A stretch of DNA of 64,000 bases, from assembly GCA_000169995.1 (NCBI GenBank), contig AAZW01000022.1, forward strand, positions 1 to 64,000. Reading direction: 5' to 3'. The notes under the pieces are model-generated. The model was not told the origin of the DNA. It ran no database searches and saw only the letters and a program-made list of their open reading frames with translations. The translations under genes and the position numbers were made by a program. Positions 1 to 14,241 of the stretch are shown here, piece by piece. The stretch's first letter is position 1. Each line of letters begins with the position of its first letter. Source of the stretch: Vibrionales bacterium SWAT-3. Lineage in GTDB: Bacteria > Pseudomonadota > Gammaproteobacteria > Enterobacterales > Vibrionaceae.

Positions 1-735
1 TATCGATACACATCTAAGTTCCGTTACGAATACGATGTTCCACTGGTTGTGCCGGAAGTGAACCCAGAAGCAATTGCTGAGTTCCGCAACCGTAATATCA
101 TTGCGAACCCAAACTGTTCAACGATCCAAATGCTGGTTGCGCTTAAGCCAATTCATGATGAAGTCGGCCTAGAGCGTATCAACGTATCTACTTACCAATC
201 GGTTTCTGGTGCAGGTAAAACGGGTATCGATGAGCTTGCTGGTCAAACCGCTAAGCTTCTTAACGGCATGCCAGCTGAAAACTCAGCATTCCCACAGCAG
301 ATTGCGTTCAACTGTATCCCTCAAATTGATGAGTTTACGGAAAACGGCTACACGCGTGAAGAGATGAAGATGGTTTGGGAAACACAAAAGATCTTTAACG
401 ACTCTTCAATCACGGTGAATCCAACGTGTGTTCGTGTACCTGTGTTCTACGGTCACGCAGAATCTCTACACGTAGAAACTCGTTCACCAATCGGTGCAGA
501 CCAAGTGGTTCAACTACTAGAAAACACAGAAGGTGTTGAAGTTTTCCATGGTATGGAATTCCCAACACAAGTACGTGACGCTGGCGGTAAAGACCATGTA
601 ATGGTGGGTCGTATTCGTAACGACATCAGCCATCACAGCGGCATCAACATGTGGGTAGTTGCGGATAACGTTCGTAAGGGCGCTGCAACCAACGCAGTTC
701 AAATCGCTGAAGTTCTGATTCGCGATTACTTCTAA
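1..735 (+). CDS. asd: aspartate-semialdehyde dehydrogenase, 3' part (5' end outside window)
   Basis: NADPH-dependent enzyme of the aspartate pathway (lysine, threonine, methionine, diaminopimelate). The visible part runs from the conserved segment leading to VPEVN through the catalytic cysteine in NPNCSTIQ (about residue 23 from the GTG at 49) to the C-terminal dimerisation region with RNDISHHSGI and KGAATNAVQIAE. The start lies upstream of the window. In the first nine bases the usual family motif V-I-D-N-T-S is not readable in the downstream frame: the frame gives Y-R-Y-T-S-K, whereas 'atc gat' reads as I-D one base out of phase. This could be a one-base deletion or an edge artefact. A terminator follows. 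Identification is firm; integrity of the 5' part cannot be judged. Confidence 0.93.
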   Translation, partial: YRYTSKFRYEYDVPLVVPEVNPEAIAEFRNRNIIANPNCSTIQMLVALKPIHDEVGLERINVSTYQSVSGAGKTGIDELAGQTAKLLNGMPAENSAFPQQIAFNCIPQIDEFTENGYTREEMKMVWETQKIFNDSSITVNPTCVRVPVFYGHAESLHVETRSPIGADQVVQLLENTEGVEVFHGMEFPTQVRDAGGKDHVMVGRIRNDISHHSGINMWVVADNVRKGAATNAVQIAEVLIRDYF

Positions 736-755
736 GCCTCACCGCTTTGATAAAC

Positions 756-784
756 AAGCCTCACTCTTTAGTGGGGCTTTTTTA
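756..784 (+). terminator. rho-independent terminator of asd
   Basis: Nine-base stem AAGCCTCAC / GTGGGGCTT (one G-T pair) around a 6-nt loop, followed by a T run, 20 bases after the asd stop. Confidence 0.85.
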
Positions 785-943
785 ATCGATTAAAAATATT
801 GTTAGTCAAATTGTGTGAAATTGCTGCGAATATTGTCGCTGCAACACATTTTTTGTTTTCATCTCTATAGTTTTACGTCATTTATCCGATATATTTAATA
901 GATCATCACTTTATCCGAATTTAAGCACCTAGCTGAGCCTTTT

Positions 944-5605
<4,662 letters not shown>

Positions 5606-5623
5606 ATTGAGCGAGATATAAAA

Positions 5624-5648
5624 GGTAGCATTGGCTACCCTTTATTTT
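5624..5648 (+). terminator. terminator after fimV
   Basis: Stem GGTAGC / GCTACC with loop ATTG, followed by TTTATTTTT. Confidence 0.75.
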
Positions 5649-5750
5649 TGGCGGGTCGTGCTTTTAATATTATAGATTTAGTCCCATCCTATTTGGGATA
5701 GCACTCATTTCCGTATATACTTCTCGCCCATTTTCAAAGAGAACAAGAAC

Positions 5751-6545
5751 ATGAAAATTGCTTTAGGTATTGAATATAACGGTACCCACTACTTTGGTTG
5801 GCAACGCCAACGAGACGTGAAAAGTGTCCAAGAAGAATTGGAAAAGGCTCTTTCGGTTGTCGCAAATCACCCAGTAGAAGTTCAATGTGCAGGACGAACG
5901 GATGCCGGTGTTCACGGTACGGGACAAGTCGTTCACTTTGAAACCAATGTCGACCGCAAAATGGTGGCATGGACAATGGGCGCAAATGCCAACATGCCTA
6001 AAGACATCGCTGTTCGTTGGGCAACTGAAGTGAATGAAGATTTTCATGCTCGCTTCTCTGCAACGGCACGTCGCTACCGCTATATCATTTTCAATCATGC
6101 ACTGCGTCCTGGAATCTTAAATTCAGGCGTGAGCCATTATCATGGTCACCTTGACGAGAAAAAGATGCATGAGGCAGGTCAGTACCTGCTGGGTGAAAAT
6201 GATTTTACGTCGTTTAGAGCAACGCACTGCCAGTCTCATAGCCCGTGGCGAAATATGATTCACTTGAACGTGACTCGTCATGGCCATTACATCGTGATTG
6301 ATATTAAGGCGAATGCGTTTGTGCACCATATGGTGAGAAACATTACGGGTAGCCTAATTGCCGTTGGTAAAGGTGAGCAGAAACCAGAGTGGATCAAGTG
6401 GTTACTTGAAGCGAAAGACCGTAAGTTGGCTGGAGCGACTGCTAAAGCTGAAGGTCTCTATTTAGTGGATGTGGATTATCCAGAAGAATTCGGTCTTCCA
6501 AGAGAGCCAATTGGTCCTCTGTTTCTTCCAGATAATTTGAACTAA
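5751..6545 (+). CDS. truA: tRNA pseudouridine(38-40) synthase TruA
   Basis: Converts uridines 38, 39 and 40 of the tRNA anticodon stem-loop to pseudouridine. The catalytic motif GRTDAGVHG places the nucleophilic aspartate at residue 51. The N-terminal [13 protein letters not shown] and C-terminal [10 protein letters not shown] segments are typical. Length (264 residues) is normal. The ATG at 5751 follows an AGAGAACAAGAAC purine-rich leader. The gene lies 145 bases after fimV and 175 bases before accD. The fimV-truA-accD order agrees with other gamma-proteobacteria. Confidence 0.96.
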   Translation: MKIALGIEYNGTHYFGWQRQRDVKSVQEELEKALSVVANHPVEVQCAGRTDAGVHGTGQVVHFETNVDRKMVAWTMGANANMPKDIAVRWATEVNEDFHARFSATARRYRYIIFNHALRPGILNSGVSHYHGHLDEKKMHEAGQYLLGENDFTSFRATHCQSHSPWRNMIHLNVTRHGHYIVIDIKANAFVHHMVRNITGSLIAVGKGEQKPEWIKWLLEAKDRKLAGATAKAEGLYLVDVDYPEEFGLPREPIGPLFLPDNLN

Positions 6546-6720
6546 ATGTGGGACTTAGGTTCAAAAAATATTGCGAAATCGTGCGTAAAATAGCTCAAGA
6601 AAATAGGTACAACCAGTTTTTTATCTACACTTGCTGTTTTATGTGCTTTAATCTCCTCGCATAATTCCCAAATTTATTTCTTTCGCAATCAAGCGGAAGA
6701 ATCGAAACAAAAGGTCTTCC

Positions 6721-7647
6721 ATGAGTTGGCTTGAAAAGATTTTAGAAAAAAGCAACATCGTAACATCTCGTAAAGCGTCTATCCCTGAGGGTGTTTGGAC
6801 TAAATGTACTTCTTGTGAGCAGGTGCTTTACCATGCTGAGCTAGAGCGTAACCTAGAAGTATGTCCAAAATGTGACCATCACATGCGCATGAAAGCACGT
6901 CGCCGCCTAGAAACATTCCTAGACAAAGGTGAGCGTGTTGAACTTGGTACTGATCTTGAGCCGCAAGACAAACTGAAGTTCAAAGACTCTAAGCGTTATA
7001 AAGAGCGTATCTCTGCTGCTCAAAAGAACAGTGGTGAAACAGACGCACTTGTAGCAATGAAAGGTGAACTACTAGGTCTACCAATCGTAGCGTGTGCGTT
7101 TGAATTCTCATTTATGGGCGGTTCAATGGGCTCTGTAGTAGGTGCTCGTTTTGTTCGCGCTGTAGATGCTGCTATTGAAAACAACTGTGGTTTAGTTTGT
7201 TTCTCTGCAAGTGGCGGTGCGCGTATGCAAGAGGCACTAATGTCTCTAATGCAAATGGCAAAAACCAGTGCTGCACTTGAGCGTCTATCTGCGAAAGGCC
7301 TGCCGTTTATTTCAGTAATGACTGACCCAACAATGGGCGGTGTTTCTGCAAGTTTGGCAATGCTAGGTGATATCAACATCGGTGAGCCAAAAGCACTTAT
7401 CGGTTTTGCTGGTCGTCGTGTAATCGAGCAAACAGTACGTGAAGACCTACCTGAAGGTTTCCAACGTAGTGAGTTCCTACTAGACCACGGTGCTATCGAT
7501 ATGATCGTTGACCGTCGTGAAATGCGTCAGCGCGTAGCTAGCCTAGTTGCAAAAATGACCAATCAGCCTTCACCATTAGTAGTTTCTGTGAACGATTCAC
7601 CGAATGAAGCTGCTTATGAAGTACCAGAAGCGCCAGAAAAAGGGTAA
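6721..7647 (+). CDS. accD: acetyl-CoA carboxylase carboxyltransferase subunit beta
   Basis: Beta subunit of the carboxyltransferase half of acetyl-CoA carboxylase, the first committed step of fatty acid synthesis; it works with AccA. A four-cysteine zinc ribbon (C29, C32, C48, C51) is followed by the crotonase-fold carboxyltransferase domain with GGARMQEA and [12 protein letters not shown]. Length of 308 residues is as expected. Codon choice looks biased in the way of a highly expressed gene. folC follows after 42 bases and is probably cotranscribed. Confidence 0.97.
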   Translation: MSWLEKILEKSNIVTSRKASIPEGVWTKCTSCEQVLYHAELERNLEVCPKCDHHMRMKARRRLETFLDKGERVELGTDLEPQDKLKFKDSKRYKERISAAQKNSGETDALVAMKGELLGLPIVACAFEFSFMGGSMGSVVGARFVRAVDAAIENNCGLVCFSASGGARMQEALMSLMQMAKTSAALERLSAKGLPFISVMTDPTMGGVSASLAMLGDINIGEPKALIGFAGRRVIEQTVREDLPEGFQRSEFLLDHGAIDMIVDRREMRQRVASLVAKMTNQPSPLVVSVNDSPNEAAYEVPEAPEKG

Positions 7648-7689
7648 AGTACCTTCTAACAAACCAACTTTATTATGGTTATGAGTTAG

Positions 7690-8955
7690 ATGAGTCAACA
7701 ACCTATTCCTCAAGCCACATCCTCTTTGGAGATGTGGCTTGATTATTTATCAAACATCCACACCAGTGCTATTGATCTTGGACTAGACCGAGTTCAGGCC
7801 GTCGCCTCTAAGGCAAATCTTACCAAACCTGCTAAACACGTCATTACTGTTGCCGGGACCAACGGCAAAGGCTCAACGTGCGCACTGATGGAAGCCATTC
7901 TATTAGATGCGGGATACTCTGTTGGTGTCTACAGCTCTCCTCACTTAATTCGCTACAACGAACGTGTTCGAATCAATGGTCAAGATCTATCTGATGAAAA
8001 GATGGTTCAGTCTTTTGATTTTATTGAGAAAGAACGTGGTGAAATCAGCCTGAGCTTCTTCGAATACGGTACGTTGGCCGCGTTACGTGCTTTTCAAACG
8101 GAAGCGGTCGACGTTGTGTTGTTAGAAGTCGGTCTAGGTGGCCGCTTAGATGCAACCAACATTGTTGATCACGACGTGTCTGTCATCACGAGCTTGGCGG
8201 TCGACCACGTAGATTGGCTTGGTGATGACATCAATGTGATTGGTTTTGAGAAAGCGGGAATCTATCGTAGCGGTAAGCCGGCTATCTGTGGTCAACCTAA
8301 GCCTCCAGCGACGGTTGCTGCGCACGCCGATGATATCAAAGCTGAGTTTTATCAGGTCGGTATTCAATATACCTATGCCGTTGATGGCGATACGTGGAAC
8401 TGGCATAGCGGTGCATTCCAATTGGAGTCACTTCCTATCCCAACATTACCGCTCCCGAACGCGGCAACCGCATTGATGGCACTGGGCACATCAGAATTAG
8501 ATATTAGCGATGTGAACGTGGTTAATGGTTTGAAGAACGCTCAGCTTCCTGGGCGCATGCAACAAATTAACGACCAGCCTGTGATTGTGCTCGATGTGGC
8601 TCATAACCCACATTCAGCAGAATACTTTGCACAGCAAGTTACTAAAAAATATGCGGGCAAGAACCTGCACGTTGTAGTCGCTATGCTTCATGACAAAGAC
8701 ATTCCAGCGACATTAGAAGTGTTAGCGCCAATTGCTACACACTGGTACCCAGCTTCTCTACAAGGGCCACGTGCGGCAACTGCAGCAGAACTTTGTCAAA
8801 GTCTTCCTCAAGGTGTTGAGCAGCATACAAACCCGGTTGCGGCGTTTGAAGCAGCGTTAGCATCAGCGAAAGGTGAAGACGACGTTGTGTTGGTGGTCGG
8901 TTCTTTCCATACCGTAGGGGAAGTGTTGGAGCATTGGCAGAAAAAAGGAAACTAG
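7690..8955 (+). CDS. folC: bifunctional dihydrofolate synthase / folylpolyglutamate synthase
   Basis: Adds glutamate to dihydropteroate and extends the glutamate tail of folates. The Mur-ligase-type P-loop GTNGKGST lies at residues 56-63, followed by YSSPHLIRYNERVRING. LLEVGLGGRLDATN and the C-terminal domain motif DVAHNPHSAEYF are also clear. Length of 421 residues is normal. Its TAG stop directly abuts the ATG of dedD (TAGATG), so the two are almost certainly translated from one transcript. Confidence 0.96.
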   Translation: MSQQPIPQATSSLEMWLDYLSNIHTSAIDLGLDRVQAVASKANLTKPAKHVITVAGTNGKGSTCALMEAILLDAGYSVGVYSSPHLIRYNERVRINGQDLSDEKMVQSFDFIEKERGEISLSFFEYGTLAALRAFQTEAVDVVLLEVGLGGRLDATNIVDHDVSVITSLAVDHVDWLGDDINVIGFEKAGIYRSGKPAICGQPKPPATVAAHADDIKAEFYQVGIQYTYAVDGDTWNWHSGAFQLESLPIPTLPLPNAATALMALGTSELDISDVNVVNGLKNAQLPGRMQQINDQPVIVLDVAHNPHSAEYFAQQVTKKYAGKNLHVVVAMLHDKDIPATLEVLAPIATHWYPASLQGPRAATAAELCQSLPQGVEQHTNPVAAFEAALASAKGEDDVVLVVGSFHTVGEVLEHWQKKGN

Positions 8956-9522
8956 ATGGCAAGTAAATTTCAGAGCCGCTTGGTCGGCACCATCATTTTA
9001 GTGGCCATTGGCGTGATTGTATTGCCAGATGTGCTCGATGGTAAAAAGCTTCACTATAAAGAAGAGTTTGCAAGCATTCCTATTAAGCCGGAACTTGATA
9101 GCAATGTTGAAGTGTTTGAGGTGCTTGACCCAGTTGAAGATCAGATTGCACTGCCGGACTCTCCGGTAGAACGAGTGGTCGAAAGCGGTGGATCATCAGA
9201 AACCCAAACGGCATCGGCTTCTGAAAAAGAAGCAGATAAAGTGGCGGTTGTGGTTAAGCCAGTACCTGAAAAAAATGAGTACCAAGACAGCGCTTGGATC
9301 ATTCAATTGATGGCTTTGAAGAATGCTGACAACGCGAAAAGCGTGGTTAAGGATTTGCAAAAGCGTGGTTATCAGGCTCACACCAAGCAAGAAAAAACTT
9401 TTACGCGAGTAATTATTGGCCCAGATGTATCTAAATCCAAACTTGAGCGACAAATTAAGGAATTAGAAAAAATTACGGGTTCAAAAGGCCAATTGCTCAA
9501 ATTTAAACCGTTAAATCCATAA
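8956..9522 (+). CDS. dedD: SPOR-domain cell division protein DedD
   Basis: Inner-membrane division protein that binds denuded peptidoglycan at the septum through a SPOR domain. One N-terminal membrane span (LVGTIILVAIGVIVLPDVL, residues 9-27) is followed by an acidic, low-complexity periplasmic linker and a C-terminal SPOR domain (about 112-186, from AWIIQLMALKNADNA to GQLLKFKP). Position between folC and cvpA is the classic folC-dedD-cvpA-purF arrangement. The stop codon overlaps the PurR-like box upstream of cvpA. Confidence 0.94.
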   Translation: MASKFQSRLVGTIILVAIGVIVLPDVLDGKKLHYKEEFASIPIKPELDSNVEVFEVLDPVEDQIALPDSPVERVVESGGSSETQTASASEKEADKVAVVVKPVPEKNEYQDSAWIIQLMALKNADNAKSVVKDLQKRGYQAHTKQEKTFTRVIIGPDVSKSKLERQIKELEKITGSKGQLLKFKPLNP

Positions 9523-9557
9523 GAAAACGTTTGCGTCAGCATTTTTTCTGTTAAAAT
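9521..9557 (+). promoter_or_regulatory. PurR-like operator and promoter for cvpA-purF
   Basis: Positions 9521-9536 read, on the reverse strand, ACGCAAACGTTTTCTT, matching the palindromic PurR consensus ACGCAAACGTTTGCGT at 14 of 16 positions by eye. The box overlaps a candidate -35 (TTGCGT, 9531-9536). A TAAAAT -10 lies at 9552-9557, with a rather short 15-base spacer. In E. coli the cvpA-purF operon is PurR-repressed, so purine control is likely here too. Confidence 0.7.
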
Positions 9558-9583
9558 GCGCGCCAACTTAAGATGAAGAATTC

Positions 9584-10075
9584 ATGAATTGGTTAGATTT
9601 TGTCATTTTAGGCGTGATCGGCTTCTCTGCCGTGATCAGTTTAGTTCGTGGTTTCGCTAAAGAAGCGTTGTCACTCGTTATTTGGTTTGGAGCATTTTTT
9701 ATTGCTAGCCAGTACTACGCAAAATTAGCGGTGTACTTCACCAATATCGAAGATGAGATGTTTCGAAACGGAACTGCGATAGCAGCATTGTTTGCTGCAA
9801 CGTTAGTTGTCGGTGCTTTAGTTAACTATGTTATCGGGCAGCTAGTTCAGAAAACAGGCCTGTCAGGTACAGACAGAATCCTCGGTGTCGTCTTTGGTGG
9901 CTTACGTGGTGTTTTGATTGTTTCTGCAGTGTTGTTTTTCATGGATGCGTTTACTGCATTCCCAAGTTCTGAGTGGTGGAAGAATTCGCAGTTGGTTCCG
10001 GAATTTAGTCGAATCATTGCGCCGTTCTTCGAGCATTTACAAGCAACATCTAGTTTCTTATCTGGCGCGCTATAG
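9584..10075 (+). CDS. cvpA: CvpA family membrane protein
   Basis: Small polytopic inner-membrane protein, named for its requirement in colicin V production; its biochemical role is not settled. Hydrophobic segments are at about residues 4-22, 27-45, 60-83 and 100-122. Typical family segments are DFVILGVIGFSAVISLVRGFAKE and GTDRILGVVFGGLRG. Length of 163 residues is typical. purF starts 34 bases downstream, and the pair is expected to form one PurR-regulated operon. Confidence 0.95.
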   Translation: MNWLDFVILGVIGFSAVISLVRGFAKEALSLVIWFGAFFIASQYYAKLAVYFTNIEDEMFRNGTAIAALFAATLVVGALVNYVIGQLVQKTGLSGTDRILGVVFGGLRGVLIVSAVLFFMDAFTAFPSSEWWKNSQLVPEFSRIIAPFFEHLQATSSFLSGAL

Positions 10076-10109
10076 CGCCAGTTAATGTCGAAAAATCGAG
10101 GATTAGGAC

Positions 10110-11624
10110 ATGTGTGGTATTGTTGGAATCGTGGGTTCAACACCTGTAAACCAGTCTATTTATGACGCTTTAACGGTATTGCAGCATCGTGGCCAAGATG
10201 CCGCTGGTATTTGTACCATAGAAAGCAATCGTTTCCGTCTGCGTAAGGCGAACGGTTTAGTAAAAGATGTTTTTGAAGCAAAACACATGCAACGCCTCCA
10301 AGGTAACGTTGGTATTGGCCATGTTCGTTACCCGACTGCAGGTAGCTCAAGCGCGTCGGAAGCTCAGCCTTTCTACGTAAACTCGCCTTTTGGCATCACG
10401 TTGGCTCACAACGGCAACCTAACGAACGCGAACGAAGTTCGTGAAAAGTTGTTCGAAAAAGACCGTCGTCATGTGAATACAACTTCAGATTCAGAAGTGC
10501 TTTTGAACGTGTTGGCTCATGAGATCGATACGGTTAAAGGTAACGTGACTTCTGATGATGTTTTCCGCGCTGTATCAAACGTACATCGCACAATTCGTGG
10601 TGCTTACGCGGTAACGGCTATGATCATCGGCCACGGTATGATCGCATTCCGCGACCCACACGGTATTCGTCCACTGTGTCTAGGTAAGCGTGAAGTCGAA
10701 GGTAAAACAGAGTACATGGTAGCGTCTGAGTCGGTAGCACTGGATGCTGTTGGTTTCGATTTCATGCGCGATGTGGCACCTGGCGAAGCTATCTATGCAA
10801 CATTCGATGGTGAGCTTTTCACTAAGCAATGCGCAGACAACCCACAACTGAACCCATGTATCTTTGAGTTTGTATACTTTGCACGCCCTGATTCATTTAT
10901 CGATAAAATCTCTGTGTACAGCGCACGTGTTGAGATGGGTGAATTACTCGGTAAGCGTATTAAAGAAGAGTATTCAGACTTAGACATTGATGTGGTTATC
11001 CCAATTCCAGAAACCTCTAACGACATTGCACTGCGTATCGCTCAAGCTATCGACAAGCCATACCGTCAAGGTTTCGTGAAAAACCGTTACGTTGGTCGTA
11101 CGTTTATCATGCCTGGACAGCAGCAGCGTAAGAAGTCGGTTCGCCGCAAACTCAACGCAATTCGTTCTGAGTTTAAGGATAAGAACGTTCTATTGGTTGA
11201 TGACTCTATTGTACGCGGTACCACTTCAGAGCAAATCATTGAGATGGCTCGTGACTCTGGCGCAAACAAGGTGTTCATGGTGTCAGCGGCTCCTGAGGTT
11301 CGCTTCCCTAACGTTTACGGTATCGATATGCCGAGCGCGACTGAGCTAATTGCTCACGGCCGTGATAACGAAACGATCTGCAAGCAGATTGGCGCAGACG
11401 CTCTGATCTTCCAAACGCTACCAGACTTGATTTCTGCGGTAGGCATGGGCAACCAAGACATCGCGCGTTTCGATACTTCTGTGTTTAATGGCGAGTATGT
11501 AACGGGTGATATCGACCAAGCGTACCTAGATTTCCTAGACTCTCTACGTAATGACGATTCTAAGATTCAGCGTGAGATCCAACAAGATCTGGCGAACCTA
11601 GAGTTACACAACGAAGGCGCTTAG
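10110..11624 (+). CDS. purF: amidophosphoribosyltransferase
   Basis: Catalyses the first committed step of de novo purine synthesis, transferring the glutamine amide nitrogen to PRPP. It starts MCGIVGIVG, so Cys2 is the N-terminal nucleophile after Met removal. The PRTase domain carries the PRPP loop [17 protein letters not shown] at about residues 360-376. The length of 504 residues is that of the E. coli type. A strong terminator follows and separates the gene from a convergent LysR gene. Confidence 0.98.
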   Translation: MCGIVGIVGSTPVNQSIYDALTVLQHRGQDAAGICTIESNRFRLRKANGLVKDVFEAKHMQRLQGNVGIGHVRYPTAGSSSASEAQPFYVNSPFGITLAHNGNLTNANEVREKLFEKDRRHVNTTSDSEVLLNVLAHEIDTVKGNVTSDDVFRAVSNVHRTIRGAYAVTAMIIGHGMIAFRDPHGIRPLCLGKREVEGKTEYMVASESVALDAVGFDFMRDVAPGEAIYATFDGELFTKQCADNPQLNPCIFEFVYFARPDSFIDKISVYSARVEMGELLGKRIKEEYSDLDIDVVIPIPETSNDIALRIAQAIDKPYRQGFVKNRYVGRTFIMPGQQQRKKSVRRKLNAIRSEFKDKNVLLVDDSIVRGTTSEQIIEMARDSGANKVFMVSAAPEVRFPNVYGIDMPSATELIAHGRDNETICKQIGADALIFQTLPDLISAVGMGNQDIARFDTSVFNGEYVTGDIDQAYLDFLDSLRNDDSKIQREIQQDLANLELHNEGA

Positions 11625-11646
11625 TTTTCGTTAGTGGCAAGAATAT

Positions 11647-11677
11647 AAAAAACCAGAGCATCGGCTCTGGTTTTTTT
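11647..11677. terminator. bidirectional terminator between purF and the LysR gene
   Basis: AACCAGAGC / GCTCTGGTT with loop ATCG, flanked by an A run on the left and a T run on the right, so it can serve both convergent genes. Confidence 0.9.
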
Positions 11678-11699
11678 GTTTTTGAAGTAGGGGATTAAC

Positions 11700-12575
11700 C
11701 TAGTGAATGTGGTAAGCGATCACAAAATCAATAAACAATCTAACTTTCTCAGGTAGATGGTCTTTGTGGTTATAAAGCATGTAGATGTCACGCGGGTTAG
11801 CGCTCCAGTCTTCCAATACTTGTACTAGGCTACCATCTTCAATGTATTCGCGAATCATCACGTCTGGCATCAGTGTGATACCTAGACCTTCAGAACAAGC
11901 TTGTCTCACCACATTAAGTGCGTTTGCGTTGAAGCGGCCTTTTTCACTGTTAACTACTGTTTCATCATTCGAGTTACTTAGCTGCCACTTAATCAGTGGG
12001 TAGCCTTTAAGCAATGAATGGTTCGCCAGTTCTTCAGCATGGCTCGGTGCAGCGTTCTTCGCTAAGTACTCAGGGCTCGCGATAAGAATATCTTTCACTT
12101 CACTGATTTTTCGAGCGATGAGGCTTGAATCACGTTGCGGACCCACTCTGAAAATCACGTCCCACTCTGTAGGGTCGAGTTGATCAGCTTGGTTGTTCAT
12201 CATCAACTCAATATTGATATCTGGGTATTGAGTCATGAAGTCGCTGAACATTGGCATCATCATGCGCTTAGTCAGGTTGGAAGGCGCTGTAATGCGGATC
12301 TTACCGGAAGCACCTTTACAAACATCCGTCAGTTCTTCAGCAGTTGAAGAGAGACGTTGCAGCAGTGGAGAGCATTCATTAAAGAAACGTTCGCCAGCCT
12401 CTGTTAAAGAGAGTTTACGCGCGTGTCTATTGAGAAGTCTCAGGTTTAGCGAGTCTTCTAGAGCTTGGATGCGTCGTGTGATGGTCGCAACCGGAATCAT
12501 AGTCTTGCGCGATGTTGCGGTGTAGCTCCCATTTTCAACGACGAGTCGAAAGAGGTTTAAATCATCTAATTTCAT
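11700..12575 (-). CDS. LysR family transcriptional regulator
   Basis: DNA-binding regulator with an N-terminal winged HTH (MKLDDLNLFRLVVENGSYTA, then TITRRIQALEDSLNLRLLNR) and a C-terminal effector-binding domain (about 90-290). The motif FRVGPQRDSSLIARK resembles the CrgA/AaeR-like branch of LysR proteins. I choose the ATG at 12575, four codons inside the longest frame, because it gives the canonical MKLDDLN start of the family. Its target cannot be inferred: it is convergent with purF and divergent from rssB, with about 230 bases between the two starts. It could regulate itself or unlinked genes. Confidence 0.88.
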   Translation of the reverse strand: MKLDDLNLFRLVVENGSYTATSRKTMIPVATITRRIQALEDSLNLRLLNRHARKLSLTEAGERFFNECSPLLQRLSSTAEELTDVCKGASGKIRITAPSNLTKRMMMPMFSDFMTQYPDINIELMMNNQADQLDPTEWDVIFRVGPQRDSSLIARKISEVKDILIASPEYLAKNAAPSHAEELANHSLLKGYPLIKWQLSNSNDETVVNSEKGRFNANALNVVRQACSEGLGITLMPDVMIREYIEDGSLVQVLEDWSANPRDIYMLYNHKDHLPEKVRLFIDFVIAYHIH

Positions 12576-12803
12576 AAATCCAGACACATTTGTTTACAAT
12601 CTCATCTAATTTATACGTAACATTGAGATCAATGTTTGCGTCATGTCAACTTGTTGCACTATTTACAAGTATTCCAAGCCTTGTCACGAATTACCAGTAA
12701 AGAGTGAACATTTGTGTATTTAGCATTTTATTACTAAGTTTTATATTAGTTCTTAGAACAGATAACAATAATAATTCGACTTAGTTTTGTGAGGTTAGAA
12801 ATT

Positions 12804-13907
12804 ATGTACAAAACTCACAGTCAGCCAGTAATGACCTCGGCACAGGAAGTGATTAACCGGAAATGCGTAATGTTGGTTGATGATGATCCTATTTTTCGCC
12901 GTATAACCGGTGCTTACCTTGAGAAGGTTGGTTATAAAGTGGTTGAGGCTGAAAACGGACTGGACGCTTTGCAGAAGCTCAGAGATACAGCGCCAGATTT
13001 AATTGTGTGTGATTTATCAATGCCGATCCTGGACGGCATCGAGCTTGTAGAAGAGCTCAGTTTAGAGTACCCATCACTGCCTATGATTGTGGTGTCTGCG
13101 ACAGATGACATGTCTGACGTAGCAAAAGCACTACGATTTGGTATTAAAGACTTTTTAGCTAAGCCATTAGAGGACCACGGTCATCTAAGCAGTGCGATTG
13201 CCAACACATTAACAGATTCGTTCGACAACCTTTCAGATCAACGAGATTTCTCAAGCCAGTGGTTTTGTGTGGATGATGGAGGAGAGATCCCGGAAGACCA
13301 AGAATTACATTGGCACCTGAATTACTTACAGGACAACCCAAGCGCAGCAAGAGATTTGTTGCACGCGTTGTTACCAGATAAAGACACAAGACAAGGCTCA
13401 TGGCGTTGCAGCTACCGTTTGTTGCAATCAACGGAAATGATGCCGCTTGTATTTGATTATGCATGGACGATGAATGGGCAGTTTGCTTTCTACCTTGTCG
13501 ATTCAGCGTCTTCTGAAAATGGTGGCTCTGCGACTACCTTGTTAGTGAGAGCTTTGTTCCACGATTACTTAAGAAACAGAAAAGATTTTAGTGCTGACCT
13601 CAAAGATATCGCTGAAATTTTGGAGAAAGGGATTCGCTGTTCGGCGTGTTCAACACCTGTCAACGCGCTGTTTGGAGTTGCTAACCTCGCTGAGGGCACC
13701 ATCTCAATTTTGCCTGCGGGTTTGGATGGGCGTTGGTCGAATGGTGAAATGAATCAACATATTGCAGCAGGTGAACGGTTAGGCGATAACTGTAAAAAGA
13801 ACTTTATCACCAGAGACTTACCAATAGAGCAGGGCTGTCAGTTGTCGTTGAGCCTGCTTGGAGCGGCAAGTTTCAGCTTGGATATCCATCAAGGGACAAC
13901 CGATTAA
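12804..13907 (+). CDS. rssB: RssB-like response regulator (sigma-S turnover adaptor)
   Basis: N-terminal receiver domain (about 23-140) with acidic pocket DDD, phospho-acceptor Asp in LIVCDLSMPILDG, and ISATD/VSATDDMSDVAKALRFG-type segment. It matches E. coli RssB closely (E. coli ENMADIAKALRLG). The C-terminal part resembles the degenerate PP2C-like domain of RssB (DNPSAARDLL, LLVRALF). In E. coli RssB delivers RpoS to ClpXP. The ATG at 12804 has GAGG nine bases upstream; a GTG at 12789 is the only longer alternative. Gene name rests on full-length similarity recalled by eye. Confidence 0.8.
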   Translation: MYKTHSQPVMTSAQEVINRKCVMLVDDDPIFRRITGAYLEKVGYKVVEAENGLDALQKLRDTAPDLIVCDLSMPILDGIELVEELSLEYPSLPMIVVSATDDMSDVAKALRFGIKDFLAKPLEDHGHLSSAIANTLTDSFDNLSDQRDFSSQWFCVDDGGEIPEDQELHWHLNYLQDNPSAARDLLHALLPDKDTRQGSWRCSYRLLQSTEMMPLVFDYAWTMNGQFAFYLVDSASSENGGSATTLLVRALFHDYLRNRKDFSADLKDIAEILEKGIRCSACSTPVNALFGVANLAEGTISILPAGLDGRWSNGEMNQHIAAGERLGDNCKKNFITRDLPIEQGCQLSLSLLGAASFSLDIHQGTTD

Positions 13908-14056
13908 CCCTATATTTCCTCGGTTTTTGTGAATAATTGATTAAGGTATAGTTGCGCAAATGGTGTGGCTATGCCTTTTTTGTTAAATGTCTATTTAGCA
14001 AAGCGGGTTTGGTTCGCCACTGGACTTACCTTTACTAACAAAAACAAGAAGCAATC

Positions 14057-14194
14057 ATGGCAGATAATCAAGACTTTAAAGACCCGTTTAATGTATTCTA
14101 CTTTTTAGGCTTTCTAGCCGCATTTTTAATGATTCCATTACTACCAGCAACACTAACGTTGATCCGTGTATTTAATGGCTACGCAACATTTTAG
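14057..14194 (+). CDS. small hydrophobic protein, 45 residues
   Basis: Short frame MADNQDFKDPFNVFYF... with one membrane span (about residues 14-39, LGFLAAFLMIPLLPATLTLI) and a polar acidic N-terminus. A purine-rich AACAAGAAG leader precedes the ATG. It lies 48 bases before ybaN on the same strand. I do not recognise a function. Composition and position suggest a real small membrane protein. Confidence 0.6.
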   Translation: MADNQDFKDPFNVFYFLGFLAAFLMIPLLPATLTLIRVFNGYATF

Positions 14195-14241
14195 TTAAGC
14201 TGTCGTCGCCAAATGGTGATAGCTAACTCAAGGAGGCCACA

